Origin: Desulfuromonadales bacterium
GTDB lineage: Bacteria; Desulfobacterota; Desulfuromonadia; Geobacterales; Pseudopelobacteraceae
Assembly (NCBI GenBank): GCA_016650295.1
Contig: JAENWA010000063.1
Location: 1-64,000 of the forward strand
Direction of reading: 5' to 3'
Length of the DNA: 64,000 bases
A program made the translations under genes and the position numbers. Every line of letters starts with the position of its first letter. Within the stretch, counting starts at the first letter, position 1. The notes under the pieces are model-generated. The model saw only the letters and a list, made by a program, of their open reading frames with translations, was not told the DNA's origin and did not search any database. Positions 1-10,258 of the stretch are shown here, piece by piece.

Positions 1-77
1 AGGTGGCGGATGGCGTAGTAGGCCCGGTAGATGTAGGATGAGCCGTCAACCAGGTAGAGGGTGTTGTCGTCTGACAT
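1..77 (-). CDS. polA: DNA polymerase I, N-terminal fragment (continues off window)
   Basis: Minus-strand translation from ATG at 77: MSDDNTLYLVDGSSYIYRAYYAIRHL, typical PolA 5'-nuclease N-terminus. Confidence 0.8.
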   Translation of the reverse strand, partial: MSDDNTLYLVDGSSYIYRAYYAIRH

Positions 78-223
78 AGTGAGTCCTTGGGTTAAATTTT
101 CCGATTTATAAAGAATGAAGATGCGGCCCCTGTTGCCTTGATTTTCGTAACGTACCTGCGCTTGACCTGCCGGGCGGTCTTTTGCCCGGTCGTGGCCCGA
201 GCGCTAGTTGAGAGCGGTCTTAC

Positions 224-478
224 TCAAAGCCGGTATTTTCCCGCGCCATCCCATTCAACTTCGCCTGTTCCTTTGCGGTACTGTAGGACATTCCGAATAT
301 TTCGCATCCATTTCGGGATATCCGACTTTGGGGATTGAGGTTCATAATCCTCCCGGACAAGGGAAAGGTGGCTCTCAACAATTGAGTAAATAGATTGCAA
401 GTCTACCCATTGCCCACGAGGCAGTTTCATCTTGAGGCATGTCCAAATCTCAGGAAGGCGAGTCATTTTTTCCTTCAT
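224..478 (-). CDS. hypothetical protein
   Basis: 84 aa ORF; C-terminal KWMRNIRNVLQYRKGTGEVEWDGAGKYRL resembles winged-helix modules near restriction/HNH proteins. Confidence 0.5.
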   Translation of the reverse strand: MKEKMTRLPEIWTCLKMKLPRGQWVDLQSIYSIVESHLSLVREDYEPQSPKSDIPKWMRNIRNVLQYRKGTGEVEWDGAGKYRL

Positions 479-563
479 GGTACCGGGTGATTGTTAACGT
501 AGTGGCATCAAGAAAAAGTAAAACTACTTCACACTTAACTAAGATAACGTAGTGTTTCCCAAG

Positions 564-1226
564 TTAATAAAGAAAAGAGTAGTCACTTGAAAAAGTTAAG
601 GGATTAACGCCATCTGTTTTAGGGACTTGGACAACATATACATTTCCTCTTCGTGAAACATTGAACTTAAGTTGCCCTTTTGACTGGCTCATATCTGTAC
701 CATATTTTGAAAAGAAAGCTTTGGGAAGTCGAATTTCGATAACCTCATCGCCTTCACGTTTACATAATAAAACCGCATGGTCAAAGCCCCCAACGGGAAG
801 GCCAAGAAACCAACGATCAGACTGGCGTTCAGTTGCTACAGCGATTCCTACTTTTTCACCTGATCTTGTCTTGTAGATTGTCTCACCTTTCGCCTGTTGC
901 AGCTCAATGCCAATTCCAGTTAATTTTTTGAGGAATGTCTCTCTAATTTCTCTACCATATTCTCTGGCAGACTTAATATCTGTATGCAGGATCGTAGGTC
1001 GCTCCTGAATTGCTTTAGCTGTTTCTATGGCCCCCGAATCTCCTGTCTTGCCTTGTAGTGATTCAATATCAGTCACTATTTGGTTGTATCGATTGATTAA
1101 AATTTCAACCTTTCCAAGCTTCTCGCTTGCAGACAAAACAATATCGGACCTTCCCTCCTTTGCAGCTTTTGCAATTTGCTCCAGTAGTTCAACCTTTTCT
1201 TTGTTCAGAGTGTCCATTGCGTCCAT
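564..1226 (-). CDS. hypothetical protein with N-terminal coiled coil
   Basis: 220 aa ORF. Confidence 0.6.
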   Translation of the reverse strand: MDAMDTLNKEKVELLEQIAKAAKEGRSDIVLSASEKLGKVEILINRYNQIVTDIESLQGKTGDSGAIETAKAIQERPTILHTDIKSAREYGREIRETFLKKLTGIGIELQQAKGETIYKTRSGEKVGIAVATERQSDRWFLGLPVGGFDHAVLLCKREGDEVIEIRLPKAFFSKYGTDMSQSKGQLKFNVSRRGNVYVVQVPKTDGVNPLTFSSDYSFLY

Positions 1227-1585
1227 ACCATGCCTCCCGCTATTTATTTATAAGCATAAGTGAAGCATAGTGTAGTGAAGTGCAATTGTCAATGCGTTTT
1301 TATGGTGGATTTGTTGATGTGGCGCCAACTACTTTTTATTGAGAAACTTTCAATCTACCCGTATTTAACAATACAGCAAAAATATTCGAGATTTACTGTT
1401 GACGTAATTACCTGAATTCATGTTGTTTGCCGCCTGATGAACTATTCTGTGTGGCGGGATGACGGGTTTCCATACATCCATCCCGGAGAATCCATCGGGG
1501 TCAAGTTCAACTTCTAAACAATCCCACAATCCTGCCTGACTTTCGCGAAATGACCAAACAATCAGCCCCCGACATGAGACAACAA

Positions 1586-2968
1586 TCAACCATCCACAAT
1601 CTCCCAATACCCGCCCTTATCCGGCCCGACCCGCTTGAGAACACCTTCCTGCTTCAGTTTTGCAAGATTCTTTTTAACTGCCCGGTCAGATATGCCGAGT
1701 TCCATCGCCAGATCTTCAATGGTTATCTTTGTATTTTCCCGGATCAGTTCAATAATTTTCTGGGAACTTTTCTGGGAACTTTTCTGGGAACTTTTCTGGG
1801 AACTTTCGTCATTCGTTGCCTGCCCTGCGAATGCGGTGTAGACCGTTACCATAAACCCGTCGCTGATTTCCTGAAACTTTGGTTCCGGCAACCCGTAGTC
1901 CTTGAATCCCTGGATGATCCGCCCGATCCCGGAACCGTATTTCTCGACGAGCCCGACCTCCTTGAACATGTCGGCGATCTTGCGGTTACGCAGGGTGGAG
2001 CGATACTCTCCGCTGAGAAGTTTATCGATTGTCAGCCCGGTTGGCAGCTTGCCGGGGTTGTAAATCTCTATCCGTTCGTCAAAGATCTTGACGATGGTAT
2101 CGGACGAACTGGCATAATCCCGATGGATAATGGCGTTAAGTACGATCTCGCGGACGGCATCCAGCGGGTAATCCCAGCGTTCTTCCCGCTGTGGATTGCC
2201 GGTGATGATGTAGGCCCGGTTGATGTGCTTTTTGATGAACTCCATGATACCGGTGACTTCCGCGAACAAATCGGTTCTGAGGCGGCTGCCGTCCTTGATG
2301 AGGGTTTCGGTCTGGAAACGTCCCAGTTCGATGGCGGTGAGGCTTGATTCCCCGGCCATAAAGAGGAAGAAGGCGGCGCGGGCGATTTTCCCTTCGCGGA
2401 GCAGTTCGTATTTTTGCAGGACTGTCAGCGGATCATCGGTTATCGGTATACTGCGGACACGGTTGGCCATGTCAATAAAGTTCTGAACCTTGTCCAGCGA
2501 GATGTCCTTTTCACTGTGATGGTCGTCCAGATAGAAATCCCAACTGGTGTTGCAGGTCTGAAGGTGGAGATTGACAACTTCGGAGACGGTCATCTGGTAA
2601 TTGGCGTTTTTGACACGTCGGTAGTAGCGCCCTTTGCAGGCAACCGGCTTGATCGGGTATTCTGTGATATACAGCGCAACCACTGTTTTCCCGTCAACCT
2701 CAAGAGTCTCAACATCTGGGATAACCGTGTTGGACGTGCTCATCTTGATCTGGTTAATCCAGTTTTGAATGGTTTCCTTGGCGAGAAGAATTCCTTTGAT
2801 ATTCCCGGTATCCGTGACGCCGACAAAGACAGTGCCGCCTTTTGAGTTGGCAAAGGCAGAAAGGGTTTCGATGGTTTCTTTGTCGAAGCTGGTCTTGAAT
2901 TCTACCGTTTCAGACTCGCCAACCTTGAGTACAGCAAGAAGCGGTGTGGTTTTCAGAGACATCTTCAC
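1586..2968 (-). CDS. AlbA_2 (Schlafen-like) domain ATP-binding transcriptional regulator with C-terminal winged helix
   Basis: GESETVEFKTSFDKETIETLSAFANSKGGTVFVGVTDTGNIKG and C-terminal HTH; SSQK tandem linker. Confidence 0.8.
   Translation of the reverse strand: MKMSLKTTPLLAVLKVGESETVEFKTSFDKETIETLSAFANSKGGTVFVGVTDTGNIKGILLAKETIQNWINQIKMSTSNTVIPDVETLEVDGKTVVALYITEYPIKPVACKGRYYRRVKNANYQMTVSEVVNLHLQTCNTSWDFYLDDHHSEKDISLDKVQNFIDMANRVRSIPITDDPLTVLQKYELLREGKIARAAFFLFMAGESSLTAIELGRFQTETLIKDGSRLRTDLFAEVTGIMEFIKKHINRAYIITGNPQREERWDYPLDAVREIVLNAIIHRDYASSSDTIVKIFDERIEIYNPGKLPTGLTIDKLLSGEYRSTLRNRKIADMFKEVGLVEKYGSGIGRIIQGFKDYGLPEPKFQEISDGFMVTVYTAFAGQATNDESSQKSSQKSSQKSSQKIIELIRENTKITIEDLAMELGISDRAVKKNLAKLKQEGVLKRVGPDKGGYWEIVDG
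1755..1805. repeat. 12-bp in-frame tandem repeat (about 4 copies of ttttctgggaac) encoding SSQK
   Basis: direct reading. Confidence 0.9.
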
Positions 2969-3069
2969 TCCTGTTTGTCAATCGGCGTTGAAAACACTAG
3001 CGGCCGGGAGGTCAACTCTCCCCACCTTCCCGCGTAAACGCTTGCAGCGTCATAATGCAAATAATCAGA

Positions 3070-3903
3070 TCACAGCGGCGGGGTGCCGATGATCTTCACC
3101 CGGGGACCATAGTCGATATTGTGGAACCTGCCCGGATCGTCATGATTGCCGACGACCCACCGGTAGAGGCTTTTAGCCCCCTCCAGCAGCGGCGGTTTCA
3201 ACCCGTGGTAGTTCCGCCCGTAGACCTTCCGGTCGTAGGCGCCGTAATATTCAATTTGCATCTCTTCGTCATAGATACCGATACAACCGTGGGAAGCGGG
3301 GTATCCGGGCATGTCGCGACCGTGGATAAAGTATGAAGGCGTTGTTGGAAGGGACTTGTCCATGAAAAACCTGAGCCCGTAATGCATCGGGTAGCGACGG
3401 CCGATTTCCTCCACCGTGTACATATTGGAGGTATGTCGTTTGTCGATGGCATCAATCCTGAACTCGCCGTTGGGGACCCGATGCCCCTCGATTCCGACCG
3501 CTGCGGGGAACGATACTACGAGCTTCCCCCGCTCGTAGGCCCCCAGGAACATCTCGGACTGGTCCACCAGGATGAATTTCTCGTCTGCTTCAGCCTCCGG
3601 GTAGAAGCTGGGCAAAGGCGAGAATCCCTTTATTTCTTCCAGCCGTCTGGGCACCTTGATGGACATCCCGCCGTAAAAGTGGCGCCGGTCCATGCGGTTG
3701 AAACGCAGCACATCCTGCCACCCGGTTCCGAACAGTTTCTCCGGGGTGTCCTTCCACGTCAATTTTACGCAATCCCACTCGATGGAGGCGACGCTCGGAA
3801 AGCGGACCCCGCACAGCGATGTAAGCTTGACCGCGGCATCGTTCCGGGAGGCGCAGAGCAACAGCATGATCAGGGCGAGTATGGTTCGAAACAGGTATCT
3901 CAT
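3070..3903 (-). CDS. L,D-transpeptidase (YkuD family)
   Basis: HGRDMPGYPASHGCIGIYDEEM matches the HX..SHGC(I/V)R-type YkuD catalytic motif; signal peptide. Confidence 0.8.
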   Translation of the reverse strand: MRYLFRTILALIMLLLCASRNDAAVKLTSLCGVRFPSVASIEWDCVKLTWKDTPEKLFGTGWQDVLRFNRMDRRHFYGGMSIKVPRRLEEIKGFSPLPSFYPEAEADEKFILVDQSEMFLGAYERGKLVVSFPAAVGIEGHRVPNGEFRIDAIDKRHTSNMYTVEEIGRRYPMHYGLRFFMDKSLPTTPSYFIHGRDMPGYPASHGCIGIYDEEMQIEYYGAYDRKVYGRNYHGLKPPLLEGAKSLYRWVVGNHDDPGRFHNIDYGPRVKIIGTPPL

Positions 3904-4013
3904 ATTGATCCCTTGAAGTGCGAAGGCGTGGCACCTCTCGCAGCATCATCCCTTCGTTCTCATGATACCATGAATTCGTGATTTCGCGTCTCCCATTGAT
4001 GCCATTTGAATAC

Positions 4014-4038
4014 AAAAAAAGGCGGCCAACCGGCCGCC
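4014..4038 (-). terminator. rho-independent terminator
   Basis: minus strand GGCGGCCggttGGCCGCC followed by TTTTTTT. Confidence 0.7.
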
Positions 4039-4148
4039 AATATATTCTTTGCGTGATCACCACCGGCTTGCCCGAGCGCTTCTCAATGTCCATGCCTGTG
4101 CTGCCGGCCACGACATCCCGACACGCCTTGTTTCGGCTTCGTTAATGG

Positions 4149-4328
4149 TCAGCTCTCCCCTTCTTCCCGCGTAAACAGCACAAAGGCCATGGCTGGCCGG
4201 CGGCTGGATTCGCGGATGGCGAACTGCATGCCGTCGAAGCGCCATCCTTTGGCGGTCCATTCATTGAGTGTCTCCTCGATATGCTCGTCGGTCACTTTTC
4301 CCAGCTCGATCACTTTGTAGGTCAACAT
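4149..4328 (-). CDS. DUF4177-like small protein
   Basis: MLTYKVIELGKVTDEHIEETLNEWTAKGWRFDGMQFAI. Confidence 0.6.
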   Translation of the reverse strand: MLTYKVIELGKVTDEHIEETLNEWTAKGWRFDGMQFAIRESSRRPAMAFVLFTREEGES

Positions 4329-4390
4329 GCTCGGCTCCTTATCTTGTTGCGCAATACTATCCAATGCCTGGCGGCTCTTCAAGTGGAAAC

Positions 4391-4421
4391 GAAAAAAGGC
4401 GGCTAAAAGCCGCCCTTTCTC
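4391..4421 (-). terminator. rho-independent terminator downstream of IclR gene
   Basis: GGGCGGCttttaGCCGCC TTTTTTC on minus strand. Confidence 0.65.
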
Positions 4422-4442
4422 ATAACAATGTCAGGTTGTACG

Positions 4443-5225
4443 TTATTTCTGGAAGCCAAGTTTTGAAGAGATCTCCTCGGAGGCCTTTATTACCAGTGGG
4501 ATGAGCTCTTTTTCCAGGCGCTCATCGGGAAAACGCATGGACGGCCCGGATATGCTGACCGCGCCGATGATACGGCGGGTGTAATCGCGGATCGGGGCGC
4601 TGACACATCTGACCCCCACGTCCAGTTCTTCATTGTCAATGGCATAACCCTGCTCTGCGATGACCTTGAGCTGTTTTTTGAGAAGGTCCCGATCGGTAAT
4701 GGTGTTGTCGGTATAACGCTTGAGCTCTCTGGTCGGGAGGTAATTCTCCAGTTCCTCGTCACTCATATGAGCGATCTGGATCTTGCCTGCGGCCGTGCAG
4801 TAGGCCGGCAGACGCGACCCGACTCTCGGAACCACCCGCACGGTCATGTCGGTTTCCACGGCATCCAGATAGATGATGTTGCTGTCCTTGAGGATTGCAA
4901 CATAGGTCGTTTCGTTGCACTCCTTGACGAGCGCCTCCAGAATCGGCTTGGACTGACGCAGGAGTCCCATTTGACGGATGAAGGTCTGGCCCAGTTCGAG
5001 GGTCTTGAGGCCAAGACGATAGTTTTCCGTCACCTTGTTCTGCTCGATATAACCGCGGGACTCCAGTGTGGCCAGCAGCCTGAACACGTTGTTTTTGTGC
5101 AGTTTGAGCCGTTTGCTGAGTTCGGTAACCCCCAGTTCGTCTATTTCGCCGTGAAACTGCTCCAGAAGGTCGAGGGCGTGAGACACTGCCTGGATGAGAT
5201 ACTCTGATTTTTCTTTTTTTGCCAT
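4443..5225 (-). CDS. IclR family transcriptional regulator
   Basis: N-terminal winged HTH plus IclR effector domain (AYCTAAGKIQIAHMS, GVRCVSAPIRDYTRRIIGAVSISGP). Confidence 0.9.
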   Translation of the reverse strand: MAKKEKSEYLIQAVSHALDLLEQFHGEIDELGVTELSKRLKLHKNNVFRLLATLESRGYIEQNKVTENYRLGLKTLELGQTFIRQMGLLRQSKPILEALVKECNETTYVAILKDSNIIYLDAVETDMTVRVVPRVGSRLPAYCTAAGKIQIAHMSDEELENYLPTRELKRYTDNTITDRDLLKKQLKVIAEQGYAIDNEELDVGVRCVSAPIRDYTRRIIGAVSISGPSMRFPDERLEKELIPLVIKASEEISSKLGFQK

Positions 5226-5458
5226 GACGTTTCCCTGTTAGTAGAATGTAATGATAAAACTGGAGCGACTAACTTGCTTGAATATAAGTAAAAAATGTAG
5301 ATTCAGTTAAATTGCCCCTGTTTTACTATCTATGGCTATAAGTTTAGAATATTGTTTTATAATTGTCAAGTGTGAAAAAATGCTCTATAATTTAAATCAT
5401 TTGATGCCGTTTGTACAGATGACAGCGTTGTGTGCGAAGAGGGGCAAAGGCGGTAACT

Positions 5459-5914
5459 ATGCTGAATCTCAGAAAAAAAATTCTTGTGGCTATCGATGGC
5501 TCGCCTCAGTCGGACAAGGCCGCTGAAGAAGCGATCAGGATGGCGGTCAGCAACCGCAGTCATTTCAAGAGCTGCGTATATGCCATGCTGGTTCTGCCCA
5601 ATTCCCCCACTTCGACCTATACCGATTTTGTGCCGACCGCTCCGCTGACAGAATCGGAAAGATGGGACGACTTGCGTCGTCGGATTTTTTACGTTGTGGA
5701 AAAATGTGCGCTGGAAAACGACGTGCCGCTTGAAATGATCGTCGAATATGGCGAACCCGGAGACAAACTGATCGAGTTTGCAAAGCGGGAGCAGACGGAC
5801 GTTATCGTCATCGGCAGTTCCGGCAAAGGTTTCATCCAGCGAAGACTCAAAGGCAGCGTATCTCACCATGTTGCCAGCTCTGCGCCCTGTTCGGTCTATA
5901 TCGTGCGGGGCTGA
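5459..5914 (+). CDS. universal stress protein (UspA family)
   Basis: KKILVAIDGSPQSDKAAEEA ... VIVIGSSGKGFIQRRLKGSVSHHVASSAPCSVYIVRG. Confidence 0.9.
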   Translation: MLNLRKKILVAIDGSPQSDKAAEEAIRMAVSNRSHFKSCVYAMLVLPNSPTSTYTDFVPTAPLTESERWDDLRRRIFYVVEKCALENDVPLEMIVEYGEPGDKLIEFAKREQTDVIVIGSSGKGFIQRRLKGSVSHHVASSAPCSVYIVRG

Positions 5915-5925
5915 TCATATTACTA

Positions 5926-6117
5926 ATGGCCGACGAAACTTCCAAAAAACACCCCTGTCCCGACTGTGTCCACTGTCAATGGTGCTCCGATGACCGCTGC
6001 CGGTTATGTCTCGGTCACACTGGCTGTTGCCGGCGCAAGAAATTATCCGTTGCCGAGCAGATCCGCCTCTATGATTCCCTGAACCCTGCCCCGCCCCCTG
6101 AAGACAAGAAGGGCTGA
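5926..6117 (+). CDS. Cys-rich small hypothetical protein
   Basis: 63 aa, CPDCVHCQWCSDDRCRLCLGHTGCC; no homology tested. Confidence 0.4.
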   Translation: MADETSKKHPCPDCVHCQWCSDDRCRLCLGHTGCCRRKKLSVAEQIRLYDSLNPAPPPEDKKG

Positions 6118-6168
6118 TATACCCGCTCCTGAACAATCAAACATTCCTCCAATAGCCACGAATCCCAC

Positions 6169-6200
6169 ACCGGCACTCTGAATATAGAGTGCCGGTTTTG
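6169..6200 (+). terminator. rho-independent terminator
   Basis: ACCGGCACTCT-gaatat-AGAGTGCCGGTTTTG, perfect 11-bp stem. Confidence 0.8.
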
Positions 6201-6547
6201 TCATTTGGCGGTTTTACGTGTTTACACGTAATTTTATTTAACTCAAAAATTCATAGAACATAATTTGGAATTATTATTTCAAGCCGGTTAACCCAGTAAA
6301 ACAGAAGAATTGCGTTCTGCTCGATCTTTGTCGTTGGATAAATCGGCATTTTTGTTGCATATAGAAAATCATATACATTAATATTTGACTACTAAAATTG
6401 TAAAATATATCGTAAATTGCATATAATTTTTAATAGGTTGCCGGTCATGTAAGGAGGTGATTAGGGAAAATCGGCCCGGTTATTTGGCGGAACAATGGGA
6501 GTGCGCTGTACGTGGTGCATCAAATCAAATGAATCGCGGAGGAAACA

Positions 6548-8191
6548 ATGAAAAAGACGGTATTAAAGCTGGTTCTAACCGCACTGGTTGCGGGGATGTC
6601 CCTGCCCCTGTCGGCGCAGGCTGCTGATGATGCTCTGATGAAAAAAATCGAGCAGATGTCGCGGGAGCTGGATGAGTTGAGAAACCAGGTCAAGATGAAC
6701 GAAGAAAAGGCTGCCAGATCGGCTGAAGAGCAAAAGAATGCGGCAACTAAGAGTGATGCAAAAGAAATTGAGGGACTGAAAAACAAGGTCGCCAAGATTG
6801 AAGAAAAATCAATCGGCAGATGGTTGACCATTGGTGGAGATTATCGCTTCAGGATGGACTCGCTGCATGGTCGGACTGCTGCGTACACGGATGCCCCGAC
6901 CCTGAGTGGTCTTATGCCTCAAGTATTGGCAGGAACTTTGCCATTTCAGGCCGCTATGGCTGCTGCTGCTCGTCAGGCCGATAAGCCCAAGAACGAAACC
7001 CTTTACACCAACAAGTTCGGTCTCGACCTGCATGCCAAGGCTCTTCAGGACGTGACTGTTAACGTCAAACTGGACATGTACAAGACTTTTGGCTCCCAAA
7101 GCGACAATGCCACGACTGGCAACTATTTTGCTGATCGCATCGGCGTGATGGACGGTACCATCGGTCATGTTCCATCCGACGGCCTGCTGAATGTTGATCG
7201 TGCCTATGCAACCTGGAGTAATATCCTGGATCAGCCGGTCTGGTTTTCGGTTGGTCGACGACCTTCCACCAATGGCGCTCCCAGTAATCTCAAGCTGAAT
7301 AATGAGCGTCCCGGAAATGGTGGAACTCCTTCACTGCTGGTTGATTATGCCTTTGACGGTATGACCCTCGGTTATGCCCCTGACATTGATATATTGCCCG
7401 GCGCCTATGCCAAGGTCTGCTACGGTCGAGGTTTTGACAGTGGCTTCAAGACAGTCAATAACAGCATCAAGGACACGGACATGCTTGGGGTTGCTGTCAT
7501 ACCGTACGAGACCGACCCGCTGCGAGTATGGCTGCAGTGGAACCGCGGTTTCAACATTTTCGATTCATCAGTCATGAAAGATACCGTTTTCGGCAATACC
7601 AATGTTTCCACCAATCTTGGCAGTATCGATTGGTACGGTGCCGGCGCCATGAGTACACTTAAAAAAGTTGGACCCGGCAACCTGAATATCTTTGCGGACT
7701 TCGGTCTGAGCGTTACCCATCCCAACACGAATACTTCAAACGGACTTGGTCTCATGAGTGGCACATTCGATGCGTTATTCGCTGGTACTCCTGAACCAAA
7801 TACCAGCAAGACCGGTTGGGGTGTATACGCAGGTGTTCGTTATGACCTCCCCTCAAAAACTAAAATCGGTTTCGAATTCAATCATGGTTCGAAGGACTGG
7901 ATCCCCTTTACGCCTGCAGCAGATGACATGTGGACCAGTAAAGTCGGTGCGCGTGGAAATGTGTATGAGCCGTACATTATTCAGGAACTTAACCTCAAGC
8001 CCCTATCCAGCTATTTTGCCAAGGCGTTTTTCAAGCTTGGCTACCAGTACTACGATTTCGAGTACACCGGCAGCAACAACTGGGTCGGTTCTCCGGTGAA
8101 GATCTCTTCCATACAGCCGTCAACAATTCTAATGCTGGCGCCTGTGAAATCCGCCCATGATATTTATGGCACTTTCGAAGTGAAGTTCTAA
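6548..8191 (+). CDS. extI: outer-membrane porin, DUF3373/ExtI-like (selenite/tellurite-locus porin)
   Basis: signal peptide, coiled-coil N-terminus, beta-barrel C-terminus ending in F (GTFEVKF); adjacent to ExtJ/ExtH-like genes. Confidence 0.65.
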   Translation: MKKTVLKLVLTALVAGMSLPLSAQAADDALMKKIEQMSRELDELRNQVKMNEEKAARSAEEQKNAATKSDAKEIEGLKNKVAKIEEKSIGRWLTIGGDYRFRMDSLHGRTAAYTDAPTLSGLMPQVLAGTLPFQAAMAAAARQADKPKNETLYTNKFGLDLHAKALQDVTVNVKLDMYKTFGSQSDNATTGNYFADRIGVMDGTIGHVPSDGLLNVDRAYATWSNILDQPVWFSVGRRPSTNGAPSNLKLNNERPGNGGTPSLLVDYAFDGMTLGYAPDIDILPGAYAKVCYGRGFDSGFKTVNNSIKDTDMLGVAVIPYETDPLRVWLQWNRGFNIFDSSVMKDTVFGNTNVSTNLGSIDWYGAGAMSTLKKVGPGNLNIFADFGLSVTHPNTNTSNGLGLMSGTFDALFAGTPEPNTSKTGWGVYAGVRYDLPSKTKIGFEFNHGSKDWIPFTPAADDMWTSKVGARGNVYEPYIIQELNLKPLSSYFAKAFFKLGYQYYDFEYTGSNNWVGSPVKISSIQPSTILMLAPVKSAHDIYGTFEVKF

Positions 8192-8312
8192 CGTCAATTC
8201 TGTAAACCGGGCGGTGTTGCTTCGCCCGATTTACAGATCCGATTAAACTATGTAACAACGGATTGTATCTAATAAAAAGTATTGTAACCATAGATTGGAT
8301 AAGGAGTTGAAA

Positions 8313-8636
8313 ATGAAAAAAATACTATCGGTTGTTGTAATGGTCGCCCTGATGCTGGTTTCGGTACTTACCTTTTCACGCCAGGCACAGGCTGAAGAAT
8401 TGAAGATGGTGGGCACCATTTCCAAAATCGAGCTGTCTGCCGATAAAAAGTCCGCCACCGCAATCCTGAAGGATTCAAAAAGCGGCGAAGAAGTCACGAT
8501 ACTGGTCAGTGACGAACTGACGCTGGATAAATTCATGGACAAACGTATTGTTGAAGGCGATGAAATCAGGTGTAAATTTGAAAAAATGGACGGCAAGAAC
8601 AGCAGCAAGATGTTCAAGAAAACAGCCGGCTGCTGA
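8313..8636 (+). CDS. extJ: small periplasmic protein, ExtJ-like
   Basis: signal peptide then ~80 aa beta-rich domain ending ...FKKTAGC; position between porin and rhodanese. Confidence 0.5.
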   Translation: MKKILSVVVMVALMLVSVLTFSRQAQAEELKMVGTISKIELSADKKSATAILKDSKSGEEVTILVSDELTLDKFMDKRIVEGDEIRCKFEKMDGKNSSKMFKKTAGC

Positions 8637-8660
8637 TTTCCTTTGGGAGGGACACACAGT

Positions 8661-10070
8661 ATGAGTTATGAAAACAAACATCCTGTTGTACTGGCGCTGG
8701 CGGTCGGAATCTGGATCTCTGCTGCTGTTGCCTTCGCTGCAGAGCCTGGCGCTCCGGCAGCAAAGCCGACCATTGCAAAAATCTGCACCACCTGTCACAA
8801 GGCTGAAACGGGCGCTGTTCGCGGCTATTTTGATGGCGTGTCGTTCAAGGTCAAAACCATCCAGGTGAAGATCGATGATGCCACTGAGTTGATTACGTTT
8901 GATGAAGACGATATTAAGGTAATAAACGGCGCCGGCAAGACCGGTGACGGTGAGTTTTTGAAAGACAACCTGATTAAAAGAGGGCATGAAATCAAGGTTG
9001 AATACACGGAGAAGAACGGTGTCAAGACGGCTGTCAGGTTGATTGAAAAACCGCCGGTCAAGGTGTCGGAAGAGCTGATGATAAAAACAGCGGATATTGA
9101 AAAACTTGTCGCCCAGGGCCCGGAAAAGAGGAAATATTATCTCTTCGATACGCGCCCGCTGCCGCGCTTCCAGGAAGGATCTATCCCCACGGCCGTCAAC
9201 CTTCCTTACCCTGCATTCGACAAACTGGCTGAAATGTTGCTGCCGAAGGACAAGAGCGCCCTGGTTATTTTCTACTGCGCCGGTCCAACCTGCAGTATGA
9301 GCCCCGGTTCTGCCGCCAAAGCACAAAAAATGGGCTATACCAACCTGAAGGTCTACAAGGACGGCATGCCGGGATGGCTGGACAAGAACTACGGCATTAT
9401 CTCAACCCAGTTCCTGAAAGAGGCCTGGATTGATAAAGATATCCCTCATGTTCTGCTTGATGCTCGTGCCTCAAAAGAGGCCGGCAAAGGATTTATCAAG
9501 GGTGCTGTCGCTTTTCCTGGCAAACAGGTTGCCAAGCTTGTCAAAGGTCTTGACGTCAAGAAAAACGCCCCGATCATGGTGTATGACCAGAAGGGTGGCA
9601 AGGATGCCAGAGCCGTTGCATCGGCCCTGGTCAAGGCCGGATTCAAAAAGGTGCTGGTGCTGACCGGCGGTTTAGAAGCCTGGCAGGCAGCCAACTATGA
9701 AGTTGCCGGCGGCAAGCTGACCGCAAAAGCGAGCTATGTACCCAAACCACGTCCGGGCGAGATTAATCCGGACGAGTTCAAGAAATTTGCAGCAGAACTT
9801 CCGGCCAACGTCATGATCATCGATGTTCGCAGCACACACGAAGGTCATGCCGGCATGCTCAAGACCGCCAAGCTGATCCCGGCCGAAGAAATCAAAGACC
9901 GTCTGACTGAAATACCCAAGGACAAGTTGGTCGTGCTCTACTGTAATACCGGTGTCATAGCCGAGGTGTCCTATCACACCCTCAGGGAACTGGGGTACAC
10001 CAATGTCAAATTTGTCGATGCCAAGACAGTATTCGAAAAAAACGGCAGCTACACAATTTCAAAGGATTGA
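8661..10070 (+). CDS. extH: multi-rhodanese protein with one c-heme motif, ExtH-like
   Basis: CTTCH near N-terminus; rhodanese-like repeats with FYCAGPTC, VYDQKGGKDA and LYCNTGVIAE active-site loops. Confidence 0.65.
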   Translation: MSYENKHPVVLALAVGIWISAAVAFAAEPGAPAAKPTIAKICTTCHKAETGAVRGYFDGVSFKVKTIQVKIDDATELITFDEDDIKVINGAGKTGDGEFLKDNLIKRGHEIKVEYTEKNGVKTAVRLIEKPPVKVSEELMIKTADIEKLVAQGPEKRKYYLFDTRPLPRFQEGSIPTAVNLPYPAFDKLAEMLLPKDKSALVIFYCAGPTCSMSPGSAAKAQKMGYTNLKVYKDGMPGWLDKNYGIISTQFLKEAWIDKDIPHVLLDARASKEAGKGFIKGAVAFPGKQVAKLVKGLDVKKNAPIMVYDQKGGKDARAVASALVKAGFKKVLVLTGGLEAWQAANYEVAGGKLTAKASYVPKPRPGEINPDEFKKFAAELPANVMIIDVRSTHEGHAGMLKTAKLIPAEEIKDRLTEIPKDKLVVLYCNTGVIAEVSYHTLRELGYTNVKFVDAKTVFEKNGSYTISKD

Positions 10071-10258
10071 CTTTGTAATACATTCAATCTCGACCAGCTG
10101 GCTGGAATTGCACGCCTGATTTACTCAAGCACTTGGAGTCTTTTTATTTATCAGAAAACATTCATAAATGTATATACATGGAAATAGCGCTGTATTGGCC
10201 TGGCATTAGTTACTAAAAGTTTTCAATAAATATGTCTGAGATTGAAAGGAAATGAAAC

